Part shown: positions 45,806-54,671 of the stretch, one piece after another | Numbering within the stretch: position 1 is the stretch's first letter | Layout: each line of letters opens with the position of its first letter | Origin: Flagellimonas taeanensis | GTDB taxonomy: Bacteria; Bacteroidota; Bacteroidia; Flavobacteriales; Flavobacteriaceae | DNA length: 64,000 bases | Assembly: GCF_003584105.1 (NCBI RefSeq) | Contig: NZ_QXFO01000022.1 | Location: 215,086-279,085 of the forward strand | Direction: 5' to 3' | Made by a program: the position numbers and the translations under genes | The notes under the pieces: generated by a model | What the model was told of the DNA's origin: nothing | The model's database searches: none | What the model saw: only the letters and a program-made list of their open reading frames with translations

Positions 45806-46729
45806 ATGAAACGAAGAGATTTTGTAAAGAACAAGATGATTGCTTCCACTGCTTTGGGTTTGGGAGGAATCGGGGTACTGTCAGCTTTTAGGGAGAGTCC
45901 CGAACAGGTGAAGACAGGGTTCAAGCTCAAGTATGCCCCACACCTCGGAATGTTCAAGGAATCGGCAGGGGAAGACCCTATTGACCAGTTGAATTTTATG
46001 GCCGATATCGGCTTTACCGCCTTTGAGGACAATGGCATGAAGGGCAGGCCCCAACACCTGCAAGAAAAAATGGCCGCTACCATGGCCAAACGGGGCATTT
46101 CAATGGGTGTGTTTGTGGCACATACAATTTCTTGGGACAAGCCCAATCTTGCCAATGGCGATGCTTCACTTCGTGAAAAGTTTCTTGCGGAGATAAAGGA
46201 ATCCATTGAGGTTGCCAAAAGAGTGAATGCCACATGGATGACCGTGGTCCCAGGCCATGTGGACCTAAGGTTGAGAAAAGAGTTTCAAACGGCCCATGTG
46301 GTGGAAACCCTCAAACGGGCCAGTACCCTTTTGGAACCCCATGGCTTGGTAATGGTACTGGAACCGTTGAATTTCCGTGACCATCCCGGCCTGTTTTTAA
46401 CGGATAGCCCTCAGGCATATGAGGTATGCAAAGCCGTGGACAGCCCTTCGTGCAAGATTCTCTTCGATATTTACCATCAACAGATCCAAGAGGGAAACCT
46501 TATTCCCAATATCGATGCATGCTGGGACGAAATTGCCTATTTTCAAGTTGGGGACAACCCCGGAAGAAATGAGCCCACCACAGGTGAGATCAATTATAGG
46601 AATGTCTTCAAACATATCCATTCCAAAGGGTTTGAAGGTATCGTGGGTATGGAGCATGGCAATTCCAGGAAAGGCAAGGAAGGGGAACAGGCCGTGATCG
46701 AGGCTTATAAAAGCAGTGATACATTTTGA
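45806..46729 (+). CDS. Exported hydroxypyruvate isomerase-like TIM-barrel protein
   Basis: The start at 45806 (MKRRDFVKNKMIASTALGLGG) gives 307 residues and places a twin-arginine-type signal at the very N-terminus; a GTG start 18 bp upstream adds nothing recognisable. The barrel matches the hydroxypyruvate isomerase / AP endonuclease-2 family, with LEPLNFRDHPGLFL, ILFDIYHQQIQEGNL and the conserved Glu in VGMEHGNSRKGKEG. These proteins isomerise or epimerise small sugars using a divalent metal. Export through Tat suggests a periplasmic role. It is followed by a SUMF1-like and a Gfo/Idh/MocA gene, an arrangement of small exported sugar-modifying proteins. Confidence 0.82.
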   Translation: MKRRDFVKNKMIASTALGLGGIGVLSAFRESPEQVKTGFKLKYAPHLGMFKESAGEDPIDQLNFMADIGFTAFEDNGMKGRPQHLQEKMAATMAKRGISMGVFVAHTISWDKPNLANGDASLREKFLAEIKESIEVAKRVNATWMTVVPGHVDLRLRKEFQTAHVVETLKRASTLLEPHGLVMVLEPLNFRDHPGLFLTDSPQAYEVCKAVDSPSCKILFDIYHQQIQEGNLIPNIDACWDEIAYFQVGDNPGRNEPTTGEINYRNVFKHIHSKGFEGIVGMEHGNSRKGKEGEQAVIEAYKSSDTF

Positions 46730-46744
46730 TTTGTTTTAGATGAG

Positions 46745-47704
46745 ATGAAGCAATCGATCATTACACCCCTATTTTGGCTATTGTGCGCCATGGGCACCCT
46801 ATATTCCCAGAGCGAATCAAACTATACCCAGGGCATTCCGGGTGTGGATATAGGTCTGGAAATGGTGGCCATACCATCGGGTACATTTGAAATGGGCAGT
46901 GCCTTGGATGAGGAGGGAAGAAAAAGTGATGAAGGCCCCGTCCGCGAAATTGAGATGAACGGTTTCTGGATTTCCAAATATGAGATCACATGGGAACTGT
47001 ATAATCTTTTCATCGAACGGGCCATCGACCAACTCGAAAATGAACACAAGGCCGTGGATGTTGACCTGGACGTTGATGCAGTGTCGGGAGCTACCACACC
47101 CTATGTAGATATGAGCCTTGGTATGGGAAGGGGAGAAGGTTTTCCAGTGGTGAACATCACGCAAAAAGCAGCTTCTACCTTCTGTGAATGGCTTTCTGCC
47201 TTAACGGGCCATTTTTACCGTCTTCCCACAGAGGCGGAATGGGAATATGCCGCACGGGCGGGAAGTGATGGACCGTATTATTTTGGGGAAGATCTCTCAA
47301 AATTGGAAGATCATGCATGGTTTGAGAAGAACAGTGAAGGAAAGTATCATAAAGTTGGCCTCAAAAATCCAAACCCATGGGGACTGTACGATATCTACGG
47401 AAACGTTGCGGAATGGACACTGGACCAATATAGTGAGGAAGGTTATACCGATACCACTTTACCCTTTGAGCCTACAGTGAGAGAATATCCTGTGGCTGTT
47501 AGGGGCGGTTCCTTCAACAGTACATCCGATGAATTGCGCAGTGCTTCCCGAATGGCATCAGATCCCGTGTGGAAGGAGCGTGACCCACAATTCCCCCGGA
47601 GTAAATGGTGGTTTACCGATGCCGGATTTGTGGGATTTAGGGTAGTAAGGCCAATGGAGACCCCTTCCCCTGACGAATATTCCCGTTATTGGGGAAAAGA
47701 ATAA
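46745..47704 (+). CDS. Secreted SUMF1/FGE-like domain protein lacking active-site cysteines
   Basis: The 319-residue protein has a signal peptide (to about residue 21) and a formylglycine-generating-enzyme fold: MVAIPSGTFEMGS, FWISKYEITWELYNLF, FYRLPTEAEWEYAARAG, GLYDIYGNVAEWT and VRGGSFNSTSDELRSASR. The two catalytic cysteines of true FGE, expected in the C-terminal third, are absent (that region has no Cys). It is therefore not expected to activate sulfatases, and no sulfatase gene is in the window. Such domains can bind sugars or act as oxidases of other types. It lies between two exported sugar-enzyme-like genes. Confidence 0.82.
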   Translation: MKQSIITPLFWLLCAMGTLYSQSESNYTQGIPGVDIGLEMVAIPSGTFEMGSALDEEGRKSDEGPVREIEMNGFWISKYEITWELYNLFIERAIDQLENEHKAVDVDLDVDAVSGATTPYVDMSLGMGRGEGFPVVNITQKAASTFCEWLSALTGHFYRLPTEAEWEYAARAGSDGPYYFGEDLSKLEDHAWFEKNSEGKYHKVGLKNPNPWGLYDIYGNVAEWTLDQYSEEGYTDTTLPFEPTVREYPVAVRGGSFNSTSDELRSASRMASDPVWKERDPQFPRSKWWFTDAGFVGFRVVRPMETPSPDEYSRYWGKE

Positions 47705-47729
47705 AATGAGTATTCAAACAAATAGATAG

Positions 47730-49061
47730 ATGAAACCAAAAAACCAATCCAAGATCAAAGCAAGACGAGAGTTCATAAAAAAAGCCTCATTGGTATCAGG
47801 GGCTATGGTTCTTCCCTCACTGGGCACAAGTGCCATGGCAAATGTGTTCAACGAAAAAAAATTGAAGATAGCCCTTGTGGGCTGTGGAGGCCGGGGCACT
47901 GGTGCGGCCAACCAAGCGTTGGAGGCCGATAATCATGTAGAGCTGGTTGCCATGGCAGACCTGTTTGAAGACCAATTGAATTCCAGCTATGGACACCTTT
48001 ATGAAAAATATAAGGATACTGAAAAGATGCAGGTAAAACAGGAACACAAATTTATCGGCTTTGATGGTTACAAGAAAGCCATAGATCTTGCCGATGTGGT
48101 CATCCTTGCCACACCACCTGGATTCAGACCCTATCATTTTGCCTATGCCATTGAAAACGACAAGCACGTATTCATGGAAAAACCAGTAGCAACGGATGTT
48201 CCTGGAATAAGAAAAGTGCTTGAGGCTGCCAAATTGGCCGATCAAAAAAAAATGAACGTAGTGGTCGGCCTGCAGCGCCATTACCAAGAAAATTATATAA
48301 AGACCCATGAGCTCATCAAAAGTGGAAGTTTGGGTAAAATAGTGGCAGGACAGGTATATTGGAACAGTGAAGGGGTATGGGTACGACCCAGAAAATCTGG
48401 ACAATCGGAGTTGGAATACCAAATGAGGAACTGGTATTATTTTAACTGGATATGTGGAGACCATATTCTCGAACAGCATATACACAATATTGATGTTGCC
48501 AATTGGTTTATTGGGGAATACCCGCTGTCGGCACAGGGTATGGGAGGAAGAATGGTAAGGACCGGGCCGGACCATGGCGAAATATTTGACCATCATTTTG
48601 TTGAATTTACATATCCGAGCGGAGCGGTCATATCAAGTCAGTGCCGCCACCAGCCCAACACCATGTACAAGGTCGGTGAAGCTTTTCAGTTGACCAATGG
48701 TACCGTGGTGACCAACGATGCCGGTGCGGCCAAGATATATGACCTCTCTGGTAAGGAAATGGAATCCATAAGCAATCCAAAAGGGCACAATCCTTATCAA
48801 GAAGAGCACAACAGATTGTTTGCATCCATTCGAGAGAAGGGTGCCATCAATGATGCAGAGAATGGGGCGAAAAGCACCATGAGCGCAATTTTGGGACGAA
48901 TGGCCACCTACAGTGGAAAAGTAATCAGATGGGAGGAGGCCATGAACTCCAACCTTCAACTTATGCCTGAGGCTTTGACATGGGATTCTCCCACGCCAAC
49001 AAAACCAGATCATGAGGGAAAATATCCCATACCTATACCAGGCAAGGCCATTATCCTTTGA
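47730..49061 (+). CDS. Exported Gfo/Idh/MocA-family oxidoreductase
   Basis: The 443-residue protein begins with a twin-arginine signal (ARREFIKKASLVSGAMVLPSL). The Rossmann fold follows (KIALVGCGGRGTGAANQAL), then the family landmarks VVILATPPGFRPYHFAYAIENDKHVFMEKPVATD, and a C-terminal alpha/beta domain with WICGDHILEQHIHNIDVANW, which contains the conserved Asp/His catalytic region. Homologues include GH109-type glycosidases and sugar dehydrogenases that keep NAD bound, allowing a periplasmic role. It is the third gene of the exported trio downstream of SusC/SusD. The substrate is unknown. Confidence 0.88.
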   Translation: MKPKNQSKIKARREFIKKASLVSGAMVLPSLGTSAMANVFNEKKLKIALVGCGGRGTGAANQALEADNHVELVAMADLFEDQLNSSYGHLYEKYKDTEKMQVKQEHKFIGFDGYKKAIDLADVVILATPPGFRPYHFAYAIENDKHVFMEKPVATDVPGIRKVLEAAKLADQKKMNVVVGLQRHYQENYIKTHELIKSGSLGKIVAGQVYWNSEGVWVRPRKSGQSELEYQMRNWYYFNWICGDHILEQHIHNIDVANWFIGEYPLSAQGMGGRMVRTGPDHGEIFDHHFVEFTYPSGAVISSQCRHQPNTMYKVGEAFQLTNGTVVTNDAGAAKIYDLSGKEMESISNPKGHNPYQEEHNRLFASIREKGAINDAENGAKSTMSAILGRMATYSGKVIRWEEAMNSNLQLMPEALTWDSPTPTKPDHEGKYPIPIPGKAIIL

Positions 49062-49113
49062 AAAAGCATTCTAAAGATTGGGGAATCTACATCCAAAATG
49101 TCAATGAAGAGAT

Positions 49114-49149
49114 AAAACCCTCGTAAATGCTATATATACGAGGGTGTTT
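49114..49149 (+). terminator. Hairpin terminator after the Gfo/Idh/MocA gene
   Basis: ACCCTCGTA at 49117-49125 pairs perfectly with TACGAGGGT at 49137-49145 around an 11-nt AT-rich loop. A-rich bases precede and GTTTC follows. It can terminate transcripts from the left; the T tract is short, so efficiency is uncertain. Confidence 0.65.
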
Positions 49150-49220
49150 CAGTGGAGCCGGAGGCACCAGAACCTACCTTTTAAAAACCTAGTAAATAAG
49201 GGGTTTCAAGCCTTTCGAAA

Positions 49221-49241
49221 TTTTATGCTCACCGAATAGGT
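49221..49241 (+). repeat. Right copy of 21-bp direct repeat flanking the fucose locus
   Basis: Identical, same-orientation copy of the string at 19601-19621, 29,620 bp away. The flanking bases at 49220 and 49242 differ from those of the left copy, so identity is confined to the 21 bp. Confidence 0.85.
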
Positions 49242-49424
49242 ACTTTACGCGAAAACCCGTGTTATTTTACCACCTAGAATAATTTTGGTCAAAATTTATT
49301 TTAAATATTCGGTTTTGATAAAAAGACGGCAGGTCTGACTCTAAATGAACCCTTTTCTTTCTCAAGTTTTTGTAAAATTCAATATTCTTTTTGGTGTCCC
49401 AAAGGGCAATAAAAGGATGAGGGA

Positions 49425-50003
49425 TTACATAGGATTGTTCTTTATGAAACCCATGATAAAGTCGCCTCTTTCTTGAACCGACATTTTTGGTACTTCAACG
49501 AGGTCGTATTGATAACTTCGATAGGTTTCGATCATTTTGTTATAGGTAAAGACAGCCTCGTTCCAATCCTGCTTCCTCTGCTCATCGGTCCGATAAATTT
49601 CCCTCCAAGGCGGTAAGATGAACACATTGGGATTGTACCTTAATATTTCACATAAGGTTTTCATTTCCTGACCAATGGGAATGCCCTCGAGGGCAGCATA
49701 ACAAATGGCATCCAAGAAACCACGGTCAAAGAATATTGGAGTACTGCCCTTTGAACTTTGGATAGTTGTTTCAAAACTTTCCACGGAACGGTGGAACATC
49801 AATTCCATGTACAATTTTTTGTCTCTCCATGGTAGTGCGGAGCCATCAATATCCTGTTGTTCCTTGATCAGTTCCCGTGCAATTTCGGGAACCACGGTCA
49901 TGCCCCTACTATGTAGTTCATCCAGCAGGGTTGTTTTACCAACTCCAGGCCCGCCAGTGATAATATAAAATGATGTATGGCCTTTGTTACTTTTCAATGG
50001 CAA
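49425..50003 (-). CDS. AAA-family ATPase/kinase (AAA_28-like)
   Basis: The 192-residue cytoplasmic protein has a P-loop at residues 17-24 (TGGPGVGKTTLL), an early VVPEIARELI motif, FFDRGFLDAICYA and the C-terminal FTYNKMIETYRSYQYDLVEVP. This fits the AAA_28 group of small predicted nucleotide or sugar kinases that includes NadR-like kinase domains. It stands alone between the fucose locus and the second sugar locus, with more than 300 bp of non-coding sequence on both sides. The substrate is unknown. Confidence 0.82.
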   Translation of the reverse strand: MPLKSNKGHTSFYIITGGPGVGKTTLLDELHSRGMTVVPEIARELIKEQQDIDGSALPWRDKKLYMELMFHRSVESFETTIQSSKGSTPIFFDRGFLDAICYAALEGIPIGQEMKTLCEILRYNPNVFILPPWREIYRTDEQRKQDWNEAVFTYNKMIETYRSYQYDLVEVPKMSVQERGDFIMGFIKNNPM

Positions 50004-50369
50004 TTGGAAATGGTTTTGTCGGGTAAGTATTCAATGGTCGGCAATATTACAAACTTATTGGGAATCGAAGGGGTCATATCTGTGGCTAAGCCAACTGTTC
50101 TGATGTTTTACCAGAGCTATATTTTAGTATTCATGTCCTTGTGTTAGAATAAAACCGTTTTGCAATTTTTAGACTGAGTGTAGATACTCCGATCTTTAGG
50201 GCAGATTTTCCACAAAACTGATATTAATATCTACCCGCTCTTTTAAATAGATAGATTGGTCTTTCATGGTCAATGGACTGGAGTCTTCTTTCAAAGATTG
50301 TTTTGGAAAAGGGAACTAGCAGTATAAGTACACAGTATAAAGATCAAACGGATTTTTTCCAAAACTCCG
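50004..50369. other. Intergenic stretch between the ATPase gene and the GntR gene
   Basis: No open reading frame or RNA gene was recognised in this 366-bp AT-rich gap. It contains the perfect 12-bp palindrome GATATTAATATC (50220-50231). The left end must hold the promoter of the ATPase gene; the right end is the 3' flank of the GntR-type regulator gene. Confidence 0.5.
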
Positions 50370-51401
50370 CTAAAAACTGTTCCTGCGGACCAATTTGTAG
50401 TCACACTTGATTTTCTTCAAGGATTTTTCCAAGATCATCTTTCCAGCCAGTTCCCCCATCTGTTGGAAGTTGGTGGAAAGGGCGGTCAGGCCATCAAGGA
50501 TGATCTCATTGATCGGGGAGTCGTTATAGGAGATGATCCCTATGTTCTTCCCGATGACATAGTCCTTGGATTTGGCCACCCGTGCCAGTTCGATCAATTC
50601 CTCGTCCAACTGTCCATTGAGGATAAGGAAGGCCTCATTCTCTCGGATTTTGGAGGGAACGATCTCTTGGTGCATTTCATAGGGGACCCCATAATCTTGG
50701 CAAAACTTTTTGATGCCCTTCTGGATCTGCGGGGCATAGAGACTTCCCGCCATGGAGATGACATTGAGTTTTTTGAATTTCTTGAGGGTGTCCAGCCCCT
50801 GTAAAAGACCCAAATAGGTATCCTCTTCATAGTCTTGGTAAATGGAACCAAAATTACCGGGCAGGTGCTCCAGATTGTGGTCCAATAGGATGAGCTTTCG
50901 GTTCGGTATCCTGCCCACTATGGACAGTACTTTTTTTTGGATCTTGTCCGTTAAGGGGAAGTGGGGGGTGATCACATAGTAGTCGTAATGATCAAGCCCA
51001 TCCTCCAAAAGCTCTTCGAAGGCCACAATGTCCTGGTTATGTAGCCTGATGACAATTTCTGCGGTAGTGCCCAATTCCTTGACAAAGGCATTGAACATTT
51101 CCTGTTTGTAGGTACCCAATTTATCAAACAACAGGAGAATCTTGATCTTGCCGTTCCCGTTGTTGGTGACATAGTAGCCCTTTCCGTGTGCGGATTCCAA
51201 AACCCCTCTTTTCCGCAATAGGGAATAGGCTTTTTTTACGGTTTCCTTGGAGATGTCCAGTTCGGCGGCCAAATCGTTCAGGGAGGGCAAAAAGTCGCCC
51301 GATTTATAGATGCCGCTCTCGATTAAGTACTGAATGTTGTTGACCAGCTGTTTGTAAAAGGGTTCATTGGAATCTAAAAGGATTTCTATCTGAGACTTCA
51401 T
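50370..51401 (-). CDS. GntR-family regulator with periplasmic-binding-protein-like sensor domain
   Basis: The 343-residue protein has an N-terminal winged helix of the GntR family (about 1-72: PFYKQLVNNIQYLIESGIYKSGDFLPSLNDLAAELDISKETVKKAYSLLRKRGVLE). Its C-terminal domain resembles LacI-type sugar-binding domains (about 85-340: KILLLFDKLGTYKQEMFNAFVKEL, IGIISYNDSPINEII, GLTALSTNFQQMGELAGKMIL). This combination is known for Bacteroidota sugar regulators, in which a sugar relieves repression. It is divergent from the second SusC gene, 171 bp away, and probably controls the whole second locus. Confidence 0.9.
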   Translation of the reverse strand: MKSQIEILLDSNEPFYKQLVNNIQYLIESGIYKSGDFLPSLNDLAAELDISKETVKKAYSLLRKRGVLESAHGKGYYVTNNGNGKIKILLLFDKLGTYKQEMFNAFVKELGTTAEIVIRLHNQDIVAFEELLEDGLDHYDYYVITPHFPLTDKIQKKVLSIVGRIPNRKLILLDHNLEHLPGNFGSIYQDYEEDTYLGLLQGLDTLKKFKKLNVISMAGSLYAPQIQKGIKKFCQDYGVPYEMHQEIVPSKIRENEAFLILNGQLDEELIELARVAKSKDYVIGKNIGIISYNDSPINEIILDGLTALSTNFQQMGELAGKMILEKSLKKIKCDYKLVRRNSF

Positions 51402-51463
51402 ATTATCGATTGTTGCATTTTGATGCTCATATTATCAATATCAAGCAAATTATGACTTTAATA

Positions 51464-51494
51464 TTTGAATAATTAATATTTTCATTTATATTTG
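51464..51494 (+). promoter_or_regulatory. Bacteroidota promoter of the second SusC operon
   Basis: TTTG at 51464-51467 and TATATTTG at 51487-51494 match the -33 and -7 consensus (TTTG, TAnnTTTG) with the preferred 19-bp spacing. Transcription would start around 51500, giving a leader of about 70 bases before the SusC ATG at 51573. Confidence 0.72.
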
Positions 51495-51516
51495 ACACCA
51501 CACTACACCACAGCAC

Positions 51517-51529
51517 TGGTATAGTACAA
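51517..51529 (+). promoter_or_regulatory. Candidate GntR operator in the SusC leader
   Basis: TGGTATAGTACAA is an imperfect palindrome centred on GTA-TAG-TAC and lies just downstream of the predicted transcription start. A second short palindrome, GGTC-TTG-GACC, follows at 51540-51550. Position directly after the promoter and next to the divergent GntR gene suggests repressor binding. This is inferred from symmetry only. Confidence 0.4.
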
Positions 51530-51572
51530 ATTAACTAAAGGTCTTGGACCGACCATTACAAACACAAAAAGT

Positions 51573-54500
51573 ATGAAAAAATTAGTAGAACTATCAAACA
51601 CAATCGGTTTTATTGGCTGTTGCCGGACCGTTGTGTCTTGTCTTGTTGTTGTACTGTTCTCCAGTTGGAGCCTTGTTGCCCAGGCACAGGTGAGCGGTAC
51701 GGTGACCGACAACACTGGCTTACCCATGATCGGTGCCACCGTTCTGGTCAAGGGTACCACCCAAGGGACCGTCACCGATTTTGATGGAAAGTACAGCATC
51801 CAAGCAGGACCGGCCGATGTTTTGGTCTTCAGTTTTGTGGGCTTCCTTAAAACGGAAAGGACTGTCGGTGACCAAACTGTGGTCGATGTGGTCTTGGAAG
51901 TGGACTCACAACAACTCGATGAAGTGGTGTTGGTAGGTTATGGAACCCAAAAGAAGAGTGATCTTTCAGGAAGTGTGGCCTCCATCAAGGAGGACGAGAT
52001 CAAAAGTTTTCCGGTGGCATCCGCAGAACAGACCCTTCAGGGTAAGGTATCCGGAGTACAGATCATCCAATCCAATGCCGCTCCCGGTGGGGCGGCCACG
52101 GTACGTATCCGGGGCGGGAACTCGGTATTGGGCAGCAGTGAGCCCCTCTATGTCATTGATGGGTATCCTGTCAGTACCACAGGCTCCGATGCAGGTGGAG
52201 TCCAGCCTCCCAGTATCCTTTCCTCCATCAACCCGGAGGATATCACCTCCATTGAGGTGCTCAAGGATGCTTCCGCTACCGCTATATATGGGGCTAGGGG
52301 TGCCAATGGGGTAATCATCATTTCCACCAAGCGTGGTACGATGGGCAAACCTTCGGTTTCCTTTCAGACCTATGCGGGCATGCAGACCGTTCGGGAAAAG
52401 CTCGACCTGATGAATGCCCAGGAATATATGGCCCTCTATAATGAAAAGGCAACCAATTTGGGCCAGACCCTTCCCTATCCTACAGGGGTGGACTATGTGG
52501 CCACCGATTGGCAGGACGAGATCTTTCGCACTGCGCCCATTCAAAACTATGCCCTATCCATCAATGGTGGAGGGGAGAGCAATAAGTATTTTGTTTCCAT
52601 GAACTATTTTGATCAGGCAGGGATTGTCAAGAATACCGGTTTTGATCGTGGTTCCATCCGTTTGAACCTGGACAACCAGATCAATGACTTTTTCAAGTTG
52701 TCCACCAGTGTGACCGTCAGCAAATCCAACAACAATAGGTCACGCAACGATTTGGGCTATGCCTCCGGAGTCATTCTCAATGCTTTGGTGGCACCGCCAA
52801 CGGCGCCGGTGTACAATCCCGATGGATCTTATTATGACCTGGCCGGTAACCCGACCGCGGATCCGGCACTGGACAATCCCGTGGCCGTGGTCAATGAATA
52901 TTCCAATCTGTCCACGACCAAGCGATTCTTGGGAAATGTGAACGCGGAACTTTCCCTTCTGGAAGGGCTTAAGTTCAATTTACGGATGGGGACCGATATG
53001 TTGGGCACCAAGGTATCCACCTATGTGGGGTCGGCCCTGAAGACCAGCCCCGGGGGGATTGCCTCCCTGTACCATCAGGACATTGAAAACTATCTCTTGG
53101 AAGGTATATTTTCCTATAGCAAGACCTTTAATGAGAGCCACAACCTCTCCGCTACGGTGGGGTATACCTATCAGAATGAGATCATGGAATCCTCATCCCA
53201 ACGCAGTGAGACCTTTATCACCGATTTTTTTGGGACGGACAACCTAGGGGCAGGCAGTGTTACTGCACCCAATTCAAGCTATAAGGAAGAAAGCGAATTG
53301 CTCTCGTATCTGGCCAGGGTCAACTATGGGTACAAGGGCAGGTACCTGCTGACAGCGACCTTTAGGGCCGATGGGTCTTCCCGGTTCGGGGCAGGGAACA
53401 AATGGGGCTACTTCCCATCCTTTGCCGCGGCCTGGCGTATTTCCTCAGAACCCTTTATGCAAGGGCAAGAGCTTTTTTCGGAACTTAAGCTACGCAGCAG
53501 TTATGGCCTCACAGGAAACCAGGAAATCGGGTCGTACAATTCCTTGGCCCGATTGAACACCACCCGTTCCATCTTGGGAGAGGGACAAAACCTGGTGATC
53601 GGGTTCAAGCCCGGAAACATTGCAAATCCCGATCTGAAGTGGGAGACCACCTACCAATTTGATGCGGGACTGGACATGGGCTTCCTTCAGGGAAGGATCG
53701 ATCTGACTCTGGATTACTATCGCAAGGATACCAAGGATTTACTTTCCCTGGTCCCCATTGCTGCTTCCTCCGGGTTTTCGGAGATTCTTCTCAATAGCGG
53801 GCAGATCCGTAACGAAGGCTTTGAAGTGGGCTTCAATTTCAAGGATATCCTCAAATCGGACTTTCAATGGGACCTTGGGGGCAATGTCTCCTATAATAAG
53901 AACACGGTGGTGCAGTTGGCATTGCCCAATGGTGAGTTTCTTTCCCCTAGTTTGGGTAGTCCCATTTCGGCCTCGGTCAATATCATCAGGGAAGGTGAAC
54001 CCCTTGCGGCATTTTATGGATACGTGGAGGATGGCCTATGGGATGCCGATCAAGGTAGTGGGAGCATACAGCCCGGAGCCTCGGCCGGTAGTATTCGGTA
54101 CAAGGACCTGAACGGGGATGGAACGATCAATGACCTGGACAGAACCATATTGGGCAGTCCCTTTCCCAGTTATTCCTTTGGACTGAACAGTAATATGAAC
54201 TACAAGAACTTTGATTTTTCCTTGCAGTTCCAAGGCGTGGCCGATGTGGAGCTCTTCAATGGGATGCAGTTCTGGATTGCTGATGTAGGGGCCAGGAACG
54301 GGAATCAATTGCAGGAAGTCACTGATAGGTGGTCACCGGACAATCCCAATGTAGATGCCCGTTATCCGAGGGCGTCCAATACGGCCCTAAGGGTTTCCGA
54401 CCGTCATGTGGAGGATGCCTCCTATGTCCGATTGCGAAATGTAGTGCTGGGGTATACCGTGCCCTTGGATAAGGCCATTGTCAATTCCCTCAGGATCTAT

Positions 54501-54653
54501 GTCAGTGGACAGAACCTCTGGACCTTGACCGATTACAAAGGGTATGATCCCGAGATCAGCTCCACCTCCGGGTTGGACCTGCGCAAAGGCATCGATTATG
54601 GGGCCTATCCCAATAGCAAGACCATCTTGGTCGGGATGAACATTAATTTCTAA
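51573..54653 (+). CDS. susC: SusC/RagA-family TonB-dependent outer-membrane transporter
   Basis: The 1026-residue protein has a long N-terminal signal region (to about residue 38, ending WSLVAQAQ), a carboxypeptidase-regulatory-like domain (VSGTVTDNTGLPMIGATVLVKGTTQGT, FDGKYSIQ), the LDEVVLVGYGTQKKSDLSG Ton-box/plug start, plug motifs (ATVRIRGGNSVLGSSEPLYVIDGYP, LKDASATAIYGARGANGVIIISTKRG) and a barrel ending in a Phe-terminated strand (ILVGMNINF). It is a different subtype from the SusC at 40628. It is followed after 18 bp by its SusD. Confidence 0.95.
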   Translation: MKKLVELSNTIGFIGCCRTVVSCLVVVLFSSWSLVAQAQVSGTVTDNTGLPMIGATVLVKGTTQGTVTDFDGKYSIQAGPADVLVFSFVGFLKTERTVGDQTVVDVVLEVDSQQLDEVVLVGYGTQKKSDLSGSVASIKEDEIKSFPVASAEQTLQGKVSGVQIIQSNAAPGGAATVRIRGGNSVLGSSEPLYVIDGYPVSTTGSDAGGVQPPSILSSINPEDITSIEVLKDASATAIYGARGANGVIIISTKRGTMGKPSVSFQTYAGMQTVREKLDLMNAQEYMALYNEKATNLGQTLPYPTGVDYVATDWQDEIFRTAPIQNYALSINGGGESNKYFVSMNYFDQAGIVKNTGFDRGSIRLNLDNQINDFFKLSTSVTVSKSNNNRSRNDLGYASGVILNALVAPPTAPVYNPDGSYYDLAGNPTADPALDNPVAVVNEYSNLSTTKRFLGNVNAELSLLEGLKFNLRMGTDMLGTKVSTYVGSALKTSPGGIASLYHQDIENYLLEGIFSYSKTFNESHNLSATVGYTYQNEIMESSSQRSETFITDFFGTDNLGAGSVTAPNSSYKEESELLSYLARVNYGYKGRYLLTATFRADGSSRFGAGNKWGYFPSFAAAWRISSEPFMQGQELFSELKLRSSYGLTGNQEIGSYNSLARLNTTRSILGEGQNLVIGFKPGNIANPDLKWETTYQFDAGLDMGFLQGRIDLTLDYYRKDTKDLLSLVPIAASSGFSEILLNSGQIRNEGFEVGFNFKDILKSDFQWDLGGNVSYNKNTVVQLALPNGEFLSPSLGSPISASVNIIREGEPLAAFYGYVEDGLWDADQGSGSIQPGASAGSIRYKDLNGDGTINDLDRTILGSPFPSYSFGLNSNMNYKNFDFSLQFQGVADVELFNGMQFWIADVGARNGNQLQEVTDRWSPDNPNVDARYPRASNTALRVSDRHVEDASYVRLRNVVLGYTVPLDKAIVNSLRIYVSGQNLWTLTDYKGYDPEISSTSGLDLRKGIDYGAYPNSKTILVGMNINF

Positions 54654-54671
54654 GAAGATAAAACAGCAGTT

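Larger units (their letters stand above)
49062..49424 (+). other. Intergenic stretch at the right border of the fucose locus
   Basis: This 363-bp gap between convergent genes holds a terminator hairpin (49114), a segment with the look of a tRNA acceptor end read in reverse (49151-49174), a run of inverted AAACC/GGTTT bases (49185-49206) and the right copy of the 21-bp repeat (49221). No credible coding region was seen. The mixture resembles a decayed integration border. Confidence 0.55.

Noticed and set aside
46745..47704. True formylglycine-generating enzyme (sulfatase activator)
   Set aside because: The fold matches, but the catalytic cysteines are missing and no sulfatase gene is in the window.
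49137..49182. Short frame reading VSVEPEAPEPTF before a stop
   Set aside because: No start codon lies upstream in frame after the preceding stop, and the segment overlaps a terminator hairpin.
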